Source: Solirubrobacteraceae bacterium
GTDB taxonomy: Bacteria; Actinomycetota; Thermoleophilia; Solirubrobacterales; Solirubrobacteraceae
Direction: 5' to 3'
Assembly (NCBI GenBank): GCA_030681525.1
Contig: JAUXSD010000135.1
Coordinates: 1 to 50,743, forward strand
Length of the DNA stretch: 50,743 bases
In this document: positions 14,767 to 24,478 of the stretch, in pieces
How the letters are laid out: every line of letters begins with the position of its first letter
How positions within the stretch are numbered: the stretch's first letter is position 1
The notes under the pieces: generated by a model
Seen by the model: the letters and a program-made list of their open reading frames with translations, nothing else
What the model was told of the DNA's origin: nothing
Database searches by the model: none
Program-made: the position numbers and the translations under genes

Positions 14767-16124
14767 GCATCGGCGCGGGCGCATCCGCGCGCGACATCGC
14801 CGAGCGCGCGCTCGCGCTGGCGGGGCCGGGCGAGACGCAGGTGACGGTCGTGCGCGAGCGCTCGCTGGTATCGCGCTTCGCCCGCTCGGCGCCGACCCAG
14901 GCGACCGCGGTCGAGGACACCGAGGTCGAGATCCTCGTCGTGCGCGACGGGCACACCGCGTCGGCCTCGACGAACCGCCTCGACGACGACGCGTTGCGCG
15001 ACGCCGCCCGGCGGGCCGGGGCGGCCGCGCGCTCCGTCGCGCGCTCGGGCGCGGGCCCCTACCCCGGGCTGCTCGAGCCGGACGCGGCGGGTGGCGCCGC
15101 CGCTCCGGGCAGCTCTCGCGCCCGCGGCTTCGATGCCGCGACGGCGCGGCTGGATCCGGCGGACGCCGGCACCGCGCTGGCGGCCGCCTTCGCGGTGGCG
15201 GCCGAGCACGGCCTCGAGGCGTTCGGCATCTGGACGGCCGGCGCGGTGCGGACGGTCATCGCCTCGAGCACCGGCCTGCGGCGCGACGAGCAGGTGACCG
15301 ACGCGTTCATGAAGGTCGTCTGCCGCGACGACGACGGGCGCAGCGGCTTCGCCGCGGCACTGGCGCGCGACGCCGCCGGGAAGGTCGGCCCCGAAGCGCT
15401 GGCGGAGCTGGGCCCCGGCGCGTATCCCGTCGTGCTCGAGCCCGCCGCCGTGGGTGCGCTGCTGGAATTCCTGGGCTGGCTGGCGTTCAACGGGCTCGCG
15501 CACGCCGAGGGCCGCAGCGCGCTCAGCGGCCGGCTCGGCACGGCGGTCGCGGCACCCACGATCGACCTCGCCGACGACCCCGTCGCCGCCGGCACCCTGC
15601 CGCGCGGCTTCGACTTCGAGGGCGTGCGCAAGGCGCCGCTGACGCTCATCGAGGGCGGCGTCGCCCGCGCGGTGGTGCACGACCGCCGCTCCGCCGCGCT
15701 CATGGGCCGCGACGTGCGCTCGACGGGCCACGCCACCCGGCCGGCGGGAGCCTCGGACGGTCCGTCGCCGTCGAACCTCGTGCTGGCCGGCGGCGACGCC
15801 GCGGACGTCGCCGAGCTCCTCGCGCCGATCGAGCGCGGGATCTACGTGACCCGGCTGTGGTACGTCAACGCCGTCCGCGAGAAGGAGACGCTGCTGACCG
15901 GGATGACGCGCGACGGCACCTTCCTCGTCGAGGACGGGGCGATCACGCGGCCCCTGCGCGACGTGCGCTTCACCGACTCGGTCCTGCGCCTGCTCGGCGC
16001 GACCGAGGCGCTCACCACCGCCCGGCAGCTCGCCAGCGAGGGCGACTTCTACGGCCGGCGCTTCGCGCACGGCGTGCTGTGTCCCGCGCTGCGGGCCGGC
16101 GGCTTTCGCGTCACCGGGCCGTGA
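14763..16124 (+). CDS. tldE: TldE/PmbA non-catalytic protease subunit, 453 aa
   Basis: GTG 14763 overlaps the tldD stop by 4 bases. The protein has the PmbA layout: an N-terminal domain with Ser-Arg-Phe-Ala-Arg-Ser and Asp-Thr-Glu-Val-Glu-Ile-Leu-Val-Val-Arg-Asp-Gly, a middle stretch, and a C-terminal beta domain with Arg-Gly-Ile-Tyr-Val-Thr-Arg-Leu-Trp-Tyr-Val-Asn and Leu-Leu-Thr-Gly-Met-Thr-Arg-Asp-Gly-Thr-Phe. It lacks the HExxxH motif, as expected for the structural partner that shapes the peptide channel. It should form a heterodimer with the upstream TldD in the cytoplasm. Confidence 0.9.
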   Translation: MSIGAGASARDIAERALALAGPGETQVTVVRERSLVSRFARSAPTQATAVEDTEVEILVVRDGHTASASTNRLDDDALRDAARRAGAAARSVARSGAGPYPGLLEPDAAGGAAAPGSSRARGFDAATARLDPADAGTALAAAFAVAAEHGLEAFGIWTAGAVRTVIASSTGLRRDEQVTDAFMKVVCRDDDGRSGFAAALARDAAGKVGPEALAELGPGAYPVVLEPAAVGALLEFLGWLAFNGLAHAEGRSALSGRLGTAVAAPTIDLADDPVAAGTLPRGFDFEGVRKAPLTLIEGGVARAVVHDRRSAALMGRDVRSTGHATRPAGASDGPSPSNLVLAGGDAADVAELLAPIERGIYVTRLWYVNAVREKETLLTGMTRDGTFLVEDGAITRPLRDVRFTDSVLRLLGATEALTTARQLASEGDFYGRRFAHGVLCPALRAGGFRVTGP

Positions 16125-16154
16125 CTCGCGCCGGCCGCGCCGCGCGTCAGGGCG

Positions 16155-16379
16155 CTAGAGCTTGAGCAGGACGATCGTGTTCGCGACCCACACGAGCGAC
16201 AGCGCGATCGTCCAGCGGTTGAGGTTGCGCTCCACGAGCGAGCCGCCGCCGAAGGGTCCCGCGCCCGTGCCGACGCCGAAGGCGCCCGACAGCCCCGCGT
16301 CCTTCCCGGAGTGCATGAGCACGAGGAAGATCACGACGACCGACAGCACGACCTGCAGGGCGGACAGGATGTTCACCAT
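16155..16379 (-). CDS. secG: SecG protein-export subunit, 74 aa
   Basis: Typical SecG: two transmembrane helices (about residues 4-22 and 54-73) joined by a Gly-rich cytoplasmic loop, with His-Ser-Gly-Lys-Asp-Ala-Gly-Leu-Ser-Gly-Ala-Phe-Gly and Leu-Asn-Arg-Trp-Thr before helix 2. It binds SecY and assists SecA-driven translocation. It follows the ccmI-like gene by 5 bases, so it is probably cotranscribed with cytochrome c maturation genes, an odd but harmless neighbourhood. Confidence 0.93.
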   Translation of the reverse strand: MVNILSALQVVLSVVVIFLVLMHSGKDAGLSGAFGVGTGAGPFGGGSLVERNLNRWTIALSLVWVANTIVLLKL

Positions 16380-16384
16380 GGACG

Positions 16385-16687
16385 TCAGGGTACCTCAGCG
16401 TTCTCGGCGCCCGCGTCATCGAGCGCCTTGAGGATCGCCATCGCCTCGGCGCGCAGCGCGCGATCGAGCACGCGATGGTCCTCCTCGGACAGCTTGCCGG
16501 TACGCAGGTCCATCTCGGCGTCGCGGATCTCGCGGTACTTGGCCTCCTTGCGCGCCTCGAGCTCGGCGATCTCGTCGGCGCCAGCGCCGCGCGCGCGCTC
16601 GCGGTGACCGGCTCGCAACGGCGTGCCGACGATCGCCACGACCGCGGTGACGACGACGACGATGACGAGCAGGGCGACCACGTCCAC
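16385..16687 (-). CDS. CcmI-like small membrane protein, 100 aa
   Basis: One N-terminal membrane helix (about residues 3-22), then a charged helix with Glu-Ala-Arg-Lys-Glu-Ala-Lys-Tyr-Arg-Glu-Ile-Arg-Asp-Ala-Glu-Met-Asp and Thr-Gly-Lys-Leu-Ser-Glu-Glu-Asp-His. This matches the first part of CcmI/CycH, where the sequence continues into TPR repeats that bind apocytochrome c; the TPR part is missing here. Position 27 bases after ccmF supports a role in cytochrome c maturation, perhaps as a minimal membrane tether. Confidence 0.75.
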   Translation of the reverse strand: MDVVALLVIVVVVTAVVAIVGTPLRAGHRERARGAGADEIAELEARKEAKYREIRDAEMDLRTGKLSEEDHRVLDRALRAEAMAILKALDDAGAENAEVP

Positions 16688-16714
16688 GGGATGATTGTGC
16701 GACGCGCCGGCCCG

Positions 16715-18904
<2,190 letters not shown>

Positions 18905-19073
18905 CTAGTGCTCGCCCCCGCAGGTACGCACCCTGCCAGGCGCCCGCTGATCACCGCCTGGCGGCGTCCTCGGTCGTCCCTGGGCTGCCGGCACACCATC
19001 CTCCCTGCGTCCTGGCCAGCCGGCGCCACCGAACGCCTGATCGGGGCACGTACCCACGGGGACGAGCACCGGC

Positions 19074-19490
19074 CTAGGAGGAAGCGCGCTGCGTGGCGTC
19101 TTCGGTGAACTTCGAGGGGCACTTCGTCACGAGCGAGTCGCGTTCGCCGACGAACGTCGCGCCCTGCTTGCGGACCGTGATGATGACCTCGCGGCCCTCG
19201 CGGAACGGGTCGGGGATCGCGCCGCTGTAGCTGACCGGGACCGACGTGGTGCCCTCGCGGTCGCGGACACGGAAGTCGACGCCGCCGTCGGTCGTGCGCA
19301 CCGAGCCGTCGACGACCTTGCCGGTCAGGGTGTACGAGGCGCCCGCGGACGCGTTGGCGGCCACGAGGTCGCTCGGGGTGACCGACTCGCTCGAGCTCAG
19401 CAGGCTCGTGTAGACCAGCGCGCCCGCCAGCAGGACCGCCGCGGAGAGCGCGACGACGAGACGGATCTTGCGTTTGCGGGTGGGCGGCAC
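19074..19490 (-). CDS. ccmE: CcmE heme chaperone, cysteine type
   Basis: Periplasmic heme chaperone with an N-terminal anchor helix and an OB-fold beta barrel (Ser-Tyr-Thr-Leu-Thr-Gly-Lys-Val-Val-Asp-Gly ... Val-Asp-Phe-Arg-Val-Arg-Asp ... Val-Pro-Val-Ser-Tyr-Ser-Gly-Ala-Ile-Pro-Asp-Pro-Phe). The heme-binding motif near the C-terminus reads Cys-Pro-Ser-Lys-Phe: Cys replaces the usual His (HxxxY), as in the Cys-type CcmE of Desulfovibrio and archaea, and Phe replaces the Tyr. I start at GTG 19490 (138 aa, Val-Pro-Pro-Thr-Arg-Lys-Arg); an in-frame ATG at 19541 would add 17 residues. 170 bases separate it from ccmF, with no feature seen there. Confidence 0.87.
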   Translation of the reverse strand: MPPTRKRKIRLVVALSAAVLLAGALVYTSLLSSSESVTPSDLVAANASAGASYTLTGKVVDGSVRTTDGGVDFRVRDREGTTSVPVSYSGAIPDPFREGREVIITVRKQGATFVGERDSLVTKCPSKFTEDATQRASS

Positions 19491-19622
19491 GAGGCCGTCC
19501 AGTATCGCAACTCCGGCCGGGCAACCGCCCCGATCCGCCACCGGCCGCGCGCCAGGTGGCGAGGAAACGTCCGGTGCACAGAGAAACCTTTGGGGAGTTC
19601 AGGAGTCTCTGTCGATAGAGCC

Positions 19623-19865
19623 ATGGCGCCGATGACCGTCCGACACTTCCCCTTTCCCCACAAGACCCCGAGCGGCCGGCGGCTGCACGTCGTGCCCGAG
19701 CCCGAGCCGCGGCCGGAGCCGATGCATCCCGCCGAGCGGCGCATGCGCGACGCCGGCGGGCCCGACGACCGCGCCTGCTACTCGTGCGGCTGCGGCTTCA
19801 TCTTCGTGGCACCGGTGTCGACGTCGGTGGACTGCCCGCACTGCGGGACAGACCAGGCCTGGTAG
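19623..19865 (+). CDS. small zinc-ribbon protein, 80 aa
   Basis: Starts at ATG 19623 (a second in-frame Met follows at 19632). A Pro/Glu/Arg-rich first half is followed by Cys-Tyr-Ser-Cys-Gly-Cys-Gly-Phe and Cys-Pro-His-Cys-Gly-Thr about 18 residues later, a two-knuckle zinc ribbon. The basic Arg-Arg-Met-Arg-Asp segment precedes it. Function unknown; the fold suggests a nucleic-acid or protein contact. It diverges from ccmE. Confidence 0.7.
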   Translation: MAPMTVRHFPFPHKTPSGRRLHVVPEPEPRPEPMHPAERRMRDAGGPDDRACYSCGCGFIFVAPVSTSVDCPHCGTDQAW

Positions 19866-19874
19866 GAGCGTTCC

Positions 19875-20303
19875 CTACAGCAGGACCGTCGCGCCCGAGG
19901 CCTGGTACTCGATGTTGCGAGCGAGGCCCTCGAACTCCAGCGGCTCGGATGTGAGCGTCGCGCCGACCCGCGCCGATGCCGTCATCGCGCGGCGGCGGGA
20001 GGCGTGGATGCCGACGGTGCGGAAGCTCAGCTCGTCGCGGCAGTCCTCGAGCTCGAGGTCGGGCAGGAAGACCGTCAGCGTGAAGGTGCGCAGATGCGAG
20101 ACGCGATCGAGCGTCACGCTGATCTCCAGGCCGCGCGCGCTGTTGTGCGTCTGGATCTCGTCGCCCGCGAAGGAGTACCTGCCCATCGGGCCGTCGTAAT
20201 GCAGCTCTGCCGACCCGTCGAGGGCGCCCGGGGCGTACACGATCTTCGTGTCCTCGTGGGTGAGCTCGAAGAGGGTGGGACCTGCACTCTGCACAGCAAC
20301 CAT
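19875..20303 (-). CDS. conserved hypothetical protein, 142 aa
   Basis: A beta-rich soluble protein without signal peptide or membrane helix. Strands such as Lys-Ile-Val-Tyr-Ala-Pro-Gly, Ala-Glu-Leu-His-Tyr-Asp-Gly, Leu-Glu-Ile-Ser-Val-Thr-Leu-Asp and Thr-Phe-Thr-Leu-Thr-Val-Phe-Leu-Pro-Asp alternate with turns; an Arg-Arg-Arg-Ala-Met run is near residue 105. It might be a small jelly-roll or lipocalin-like barrel, but I recognise no family. The region just upstream is A/T-rich for this genome (CATAAG), suggesting its own promoter. Confidence 0.65.
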   Translation of the reverse strand: MVAVQSAGPTLFELTHEDTKIVYAPGALDGSAELHYDGPMGRYSFAGDEIQTHNSARGLEISVTLDRVSHLRTFTLTVFLPDLELEDCRDELSFRTVGIHASRRRAMTASARVGATLTSEPLEFEGLARNIEYQASGATVLL

Positions 20304-20409
20304 GGTGTCCTCGCTTCAGACGGTCGGCGCGATGAACGCTGGATGGTGAGGCCGCGGGGCGTCGCTGTCCAGCAATTTCGGAACTTCTTATGTCCAGAGC
20401 CGTTGATTT

Positions 20410-20883
20410 CTAGTCGTGCGCGACCAGCTTCGCGTTCAAGCGCTCGGCCAGGCCGCGAGCCCCCTGGCGCATGACGTAGTCGTGATTCCAGGCGAACGCG
20501 GGACGCCCGAGCCAGGCCAGGCGGTTCATCCATGCGCGTGACGTGGAGACGTCCCAGCTGTAGACGAGAGCCGTTCCGGCGGCGCCTTCGTACAGCCGCC
20601 AAATCCCGACCCCGACGAGCTCTCCGGCGGCGCGTCCCTCGAGCACGTAGGGCGGCTCGGAGCGCGTCACGCGCATGTCGAACTCCAGCGAGTAGGGCAG
20701 CTTGCTGCGCCACTCGAAGCGGTTCAGCGCGCCGATGCCGTGCTCGCCGCCGGGCTCGAGCTCCTCGACGCGGCGCACGCCCTTCCACCATTCGGGATAG
20801 CGGTCGCTGGCCGAGATGACGTCCCACACGTCCTGGATCGGTGCGTCGACGCACCACGTCGTGAGGAAGCTGTAGGCCGCCAT
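20410..20883 (-). CDS. SRPBCC (START/Bet v1-like) family protein, 157 aa
   Basis: Opens with Phe-Leu-Thr-Thr-Trp-Cys-Val-Asp-Ala-Pro-Ile-Gln-Asp-Val-Trp-Asp-Val-Ile and Tyr-Pro-Glu-Trp-Trp-Lys-Gly-Val, the first strand and helices of the polyketide cyclase/START-like fold, with later Tyr-Glu-Gly-Ala-Ala-Gly-Thr-Ala-Leu-Val-Tyr-Ser-Trp-Asp and a long C-terminal helix. Such proteins bind lipids or other hydrophobic ligands. The start codon lies only 3 bases after the 3' end of tRNA-Gly on the same strand, so the two are almost surely on one primary transcript. Confidence 0.85.
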   Translation of the reverse strand: MAAYSFLTTWCVDAPIQDVWDVISASDRYPEWWKGVRRVEELEPGGEHGIGALNRFEWRSKLPYSLEFDMRVTRSEPPYVLEGRAAGELVGVGIWRLYEGAAGTALVYSWDVSTSRAWMNRLAWLGRPAFAWNHDYVMRQGARGLAERLNAKLVAHD

Positions 20884-20886
20884 CAG

Positions 20887-20959
20887 AGCGGACGACGGGC
20901 TTCGAACCCGCGACCTCGAGCTTGGGAAGCTCGCGCTCTACCAACTGAGCTACGTCCGC
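20887..20959 (-). tRNA. tRNA-Gly, anticodon CCC
   Basis: A 73-base tRNA. The acceptor stem pairs GCGGACG with CGTCCGC, discriminator T. The D arm contains AGCTCAGTTGGTAGAGC. The anticodon stem CGAGC/GCTCG closes the loop TTCCCAA, anticodon CCC, reading GGG. The T arm contains GGGTTCGAAGCCC. CCA is not encoded. The SRPBCC gene starts 3 bases after it. Confidence 0.95.
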
Positions 20960-21030
20960 GCTGATCGGCGATTCTACGTCGCCTGCGTCTGGGGTGCACG
21001 ACCTCACCGGCCATCTAGGCTGATGGGTCG

Positions 21031-21573
21031 ATGCAGCGCCTGATCGCCCCGATCCTCGCCGCCGTCGTCGCGCTCGGCCTCGTCGGCCTGCTCGCGTACG
21101 GGCTCATGTCCAAGGCCGAGGACGACTCGATCGAGCAGGCCGTCGCCCGCGGCGACTTCCCGCCGGCGCCCAGCGCGGCGCTGCCGGTGCTGGGCGGCAG
21201 CGCGACGCAGTCGGTGGCCGCGCTGCGCGGCCAGGTCGTCGTGCTGAACTTCTGGGCGTCGTGGTGCGTGCCCTGCCGGACCGAGGCGCCGATCCTCGAG
21301 CGGGCGCACCAGCGGCTGACCACGTCGGGCGCGGGCACCGTCCTCGGCGTCACCTACAACGACTCCGCCCCGGCCTCGCTGAAGTTCGCCGGCCAGACCG
21401 GCATGAGCTTCCCCAGCGTGCGCGACGTCGGCACGAAGCTCGCCGAGCGCTACGGCACCAACCGTATCCCGGAGACCTTCGTCATCGATCGTCGGGGGCG
21501 CGTCGTCGACGTCTTCCGCGGTCAGATCGACCAGGCGTTCATCGACCGCGCGCTCGCCAAGGCGCAGGCATGA
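21031..21573 (+). CDS. ccmG: CcmG/DsbE-type membrane-anchored thioredoxin, 180 aa
   Basis: An N-terminal anchor helix (about residues 5-25) followed by a TlpA/ResA-like thioredoxin domain: Val-Val-Val-Leu-Asn-Phe-Trp-Ala-Ser-Trp-Cys79-Val-Pro-Cys82, then Ile-Pro-Glu-Thr-Phe-Val-Ile-Asp-Arg with the cis-Pro. It reduces the heme-binding cysteines of apocytochrome c outside the membrane. Its stop overlaps the ccmH start (ATGA), which together with ccmE-ccmF nearby makes the CcmG role much more likely than a general TlpA. Confidence 0.88.
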   Translation: MQRLIAPILAAVVALGLVGLLAYGLMSKAEDDSIEQAVARGDFPPAPSAALPVLGGSATQSVAALRGQVVVLNFWASWCVPCRTEAPILERAHQRLTTSGAGTVLGVTYNDSAPASLKFAGQTGMSFPSVRDVGTKLAERYGTNRIPETFVIDRRGRVVDVFRGQIDQAFIDRALAKAQA

Positions 21574-22073
21574 GCCGGATGCTCGCGCCGGTGCTGGCGG
21601 TGCTCCTGCTGGCGGTGGCGCCCGGCGCCGCGCTCGCCGCGGCGCCGAAGGTCGACCTGATCGACGTCGAGGACGAGGTCATGTGCGTCGACTGCGGAAT
21701 CCCGCTGAACACCGCCGAGGGCGCGCAGCCCGACAGCATGCGCGCGCTCATCCGCGACCTCATCGCGCAGGGCCGGACGAAGGCGCAGATCAAGCACGAG
21801 CTCGTCGCGCAGTACGGCGAGGACGTGCTCGCGCTGCCCGAGACCGAGGGCGTCGGGATCACCGCGTACGCGATCCCGCTCGTGCTCGGCGCGATCGTCG
21901 TCGCCACGCTCGTGCTGCTCGTGCCGCGCTGGCGCCGCCGGCCGGCCGCGGGGATGACGAGCGGGGACGACGGCGTGGCCGCGGCCGGCCCGAGTCCCAA
22001 CGGAAGTCGCGAGCTCAGCGAGGCGGACGCGGCGCGCCTCGACGAGGACCTCGCCCGCTACGACGGGCGCTGA
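21570..22073 (+). CDS. ccmH: CcmH-type cytochrome c maturation thiol protein, 167 aa
   Basis: Signal-like N-terminus (about 24 residues), then the CcmH redox motif Val-Met-Cys39-Val-Asp-Cys42-Gly-Ile-Pro-Leu-Asn-Thr-Ala (usually Arg-Cys-x-x-Cys-Gln), a three-helix region with Ser-Met-Arg-Ala-Leu-Ile-Arg-Asp-Leu-Ile-Ala-Gln-Gly and Tyr-Gly-Glu-Asp-Val-Leu-Ala, and a membrane helix near residues 97-117 with a cytoplasmic tail. It works with CcmG in keeping the CxxCH cysteines reduced. The last 16 bases overlap the convergent gene at 22058. Confidence 0.87.
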   Translation: MSRMLAPVLAVLLLAVAPGAALAAAPKVDLIDVEDEVMCVDCGIPLNTAEGAQPDSMRALIRDLIAQGRTKAQIKHELVAQYGEDVLALPETEGVGITAYAIPLVLGAIVVATLVLLVPRWRRRPAAGMTSGDDGVAAAGPSPNGSRELSEADAARLDEDLARYDGR

Positions 22074-23386
22074 GCCGCGCCTTCGCTCAGGCGCTCGATC
22101 TCGTAGCGCAGCGTCAGAAAGCGCCGCCCGCCGAGCGAGAAGCTGTGGTCGGTGCGCAGCTCCCCGCGCGTGACGTAGACGTGGATCTCCTCCTGGAAGC
22201 CCAGCAGCTTCAGGACGGTCAGCGCGTCACGCTCGCTGTCCACCGTGCTCAGGTAGTGGCCGGCGAATTCCAGCTCGGTTCGCGACGTCAGCAGCAGGTC
22301 GCCGTCGCCCGTGTTGTGCGGCAGCAGCGTCGCCGTGAAGTTGGCGCCGGGGATCGGAAAGCCGACGCTCACGTAGCCGCGGCCGTCGTGGCGAAAGCTC
22401 GTGTAGATGCCGACGTAGATCGGCTTGCCGGAGTCCGCGAACGTCCGGATCCAGCCGCGGATGTCGATCTCGTCGTCGCCGTCGAGCGTGATCGTGTCGA
22501 TCGTGCTGACCATCCCGCGCTGGGCCTCCTCGATGTTGGACGGGATCGCCGCCTGCCCCAGCGGCTCGGCCACGGTCCGCTTGAAGATCTCGTAGGCGGG
22601 CTTCATCCACGGCCGCCACTCGGGGAAGATCGACAGGGCAAAGCGGCTCGTGTGCTCGTAGAACTCGCGGATCAGCGGGTCCACCCGGGCGGGATCGAAC
22701 GTCGGCCCGGCCAGGCTGTCGAGCGACGCGAGGATCCCGACGTCGGGCGGGTTGCGCCGGAAGGTCCCGCCGCGGACCGCCGCGAGCTGCTCGACGTAAT
22801 CGGCGCCGACGTAGCGCGACCGCGCCTCGAACGGCACGACGTAGTGCAGCTCGGCCGCCGGGACCTCCTCGGCCATGACGCGGACCAGCGGCCGGTCGCG
22901 GTAGGCGAGCGCCGCGATCGTGCGGTAGGCGATCGTCACCGCGGCCGCGACGACGGCCGGCGCCAGGCCGCCGTCGAGCGCCTGCGCCAGCCCGCCCACG
23001 ACCGCCCCGACGACCAGCCCGAGGGCGAGCTTGAGCGGTCGCAGCCCGAGCAGCCCGAGCAGCGCCCCGCTGAGCAGCGCGGTCGGCAGGATGGCATCGG
23101 AACCGAGCAGCAGGCCGAGCAGCCAGCCGAGCAGCGCCATGAGCAGCGCGCTGGCGAAGACGCGCTGCCACAGCGGCTTCGTCGCGCCGACGGTCCGTCG
23201 CAGGCTCGTGATCGCCTCGGCGGGGGCGTACAGCGCCAGGCCGATCAGCGCCCCCGTGCCGGCGCCGAGGCCGTCCACCGCCGCGCCGAGGACGGCGCCA
23301 CCGGCGGCACCCAGCGCCGCGCCCCAGACCAGCGCGTCGAGCAGCCGCCCGGAGCGGCTGCGCCTGCGTCGGTCCTCGCCGGCCAT
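22058..23386 (-). CDS. conserved membrane protein of unknown function, 442 aa
   Basis: After a basic start come about five hydrophobic, Gly/Ala-rich segments in residues 15-160 (several like Gly-Ala-Ala-Leu-Gly-Ala-Ala-Gly-Gly-Ala-Val-Leu-Gly), then a large soluble domain of about 280 residues. That domain contains Phe-Tyr-Glu-His-Thr-Ser-Arg-Phe and Trp-Arg-Pro-Trp-Met-Lys-Pro, and a beta-rich end with Tyr-Val-Gly-Ile-Tyr-Thr-Ser-Phe-Arg-His-Asp-Gly-Arg-Gly-Tyr-Val. It looks conserved rather than random, but I cannot name the domain. It overlaps ccmH by 16 bases on the other strand. Confidence 0.75.
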   Translation of the reverse strand: MAGEDRRRRSRSGRLLDALVWGAALGAAGGAVLGAAVDGLGAGTGALIGLALYAPAEAITSLRRTVGATKPLWQRVFASALLMALLGWLLGLLLGSDAILPTALLSGALLGLLGLRPLKLALGLVVGAVVGGLAQALDGGLAPAVVAAAVTIAYRTIAALAYRDRPLVRVMAEEVPAAELHYVVPFEARSRYVGADYVEQLAAVRGGTFRRNPPDVGILASLDSLAGPTFDPARVDPLIREFYEHTSRFALSIFPEWRPWMKPAYEIFKRTVAEPLGQAAIPSNIEEAQRGMVSTIDTITLDGDDEIDIRGWIRTFADSGKPIYVGIYTSFRHDGRGYVSVGFPIPGANFTATLLPHNTGDGDLLLTSRTELEFAGHYLSTVDSERDALTVLKLLGFQEEIHVYVTRGELRTDHSFSLGGRRFLTLRYEIERLSEGAAQRPS

Positions 23387-23459
23387 GGTGCGGGAGTATC
23401 GCGGGGGTGGCGTGCGCCAGAATCGAGGCGGCCACCCGAGCCACGCGTCGGCGTGGCGA

Positions 23460-24440
23460 TCAGACGCTGACGACGAGCTTGCCGCGCGCGCGGCCGTCCT
23501 GCATCCGGGTGATCGCGGCGGCCGTCTCGGCCAGCGGGTACGTCCGGTCCACGGCCGGCGTGATGTGGCCCGCTTCGGCCAGCTCGCGCAGGACGACGAG
23601 GTCGGCGGCGTTCTCCGACGCGATGAACGTGGCGAGCTTCTGGCGGACGAGCGGCGACAGCGCCAGCGCGCGGATCGAGCGCTCGCTGCCGCCCAGCAGG
23701 CGCCCGCCGGTCTCCCCTCCGACGAGGACGAGCCGGCCGCGCGGCGTGAGCGCGCGGCGCAGGTCCGACAGCCGCCGGTTGCCGCCGGTGTCGACGATCA
23801 CGTCGTAGCGCTGATCGCCGCGCGTGAAGTCGTCCTGGGCGTAGTCGATGACGTGATCGGCGCCGAGCGACCGGACGAGGTCGGCCTTGCCGGCGCTGCA
23901 CACGCCGGTGACGGTTGCGCCGTAGGCCTTGGCGATCTGCACGGCGAACGTGCCCACCCCGCCCGACGCACCGACGACGAGCACGTGCTGGCCGGACTCG
24001 ACCCGCCCCTGGTCGCGCACGGCCTGCAGCGCGGTCGTCCCGGAGATCGGCATCGCCGCCGCCTGCGCGAAGGAGAGGTCGGCGGGCCGGCCGGCGAGCT
24101 TGCCCGGGTGGGCGCCGGCGTACTGCGCGAAGGAGCCCTCGCAGGTGCCGTACACCTCGTCGCCCACCGCGAAGCCGGTCACGGCCGGTCCGACGGCGGC
24201 GACCGTCCCCGCGACGCTGCGGCCCGGGTTGAGGGGCTTGGGCGCCCGCAGCCCGAAGCCCGCGAGGCGGATCGGGTACGGCAGGCCCGCCATGATGTGC
24301 CACGTGCCGCGGTCCACGCTCGCCGCGGCTACGCGCAGCAGAACCTCGTCCTCACCGATCGTGGGCCGGGCGACCGCCTCCTCGAGCCTCAGGACGTCCT
24401 CGGCGGCGGACCCGTACTCGTCCTGCACGATCGCCCGCAT
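23460..24440 (-). CDS. zinc-free MDR-family NAD(P)H:quinone reductase-like protein, 326 aa
   Basis: Medium-chain dehydrogenase fold: an N-terminal GroES-like domain (Met-Arg-Ala-Ile-Val-Gln-Asp-Glu-Tyr-Gly, Val-Leu-Leu-Arg-Val-Ala-Ala-Ala-Ser-Val-Asp, Pro-Gly-Arg-Ser-Val-Ala-Gly-Thr-Val) and a Rossmann domain with Val-Val-Gly-Ala-Ser-Gly-Gly-Val-Gly-Thr. Catalytic and structural zinc cysteines are missing, so it belongs with quinone reductases rather than alcohol dehydrogenases. I use ATG 24440, where homologues begin. A GTG at 24482 in the same frame overlaps the argS stop as GTGA and would add 14 Pro-rich residues; coupling to argS makes it a real alternative. Confidence 0.85.
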   Translation of the reverse strand: MRAIVQDEYGSAAEDVLRLEEAVARPTIGEDEVLLRVAAASVDRGTWHIMAGLPYPIRLAGFGLRAPKPLNPGRSVAGTVAAVGPAVTGFAVGDEVYGTCEGSFAQYAGAHPGKLAGRPADLSFAQAAAMPISGTTALQAVRDQGRVESGQHVLVVGASGGVGTFAVQIAKAYGATVTGVCSAGKADLVRSLGADHVIDYAQDDFTRGDQRYDVIVDTGGNRRLSDLRRALTPRGRLVLVGGETGGRLLGGSERSIRALALSPLVRQKLATFIASENAADLVVLRELAEAGHITPAVDRTYPLAETAAAITRMQDGRARGKLVVSV

Positions 24441-24478
24441 CGTTTCGTCCGGCGCGGTCGTGGGTGGCGGCGACGGCT

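Noticed and set aside
13330-16124. tldD-tldE as part of a RiPP biosynthesis cluster
   Set aside because: No precursor peptide, cyclodehydratase or transporter is near; the pair is common as housekeeping protease genes.
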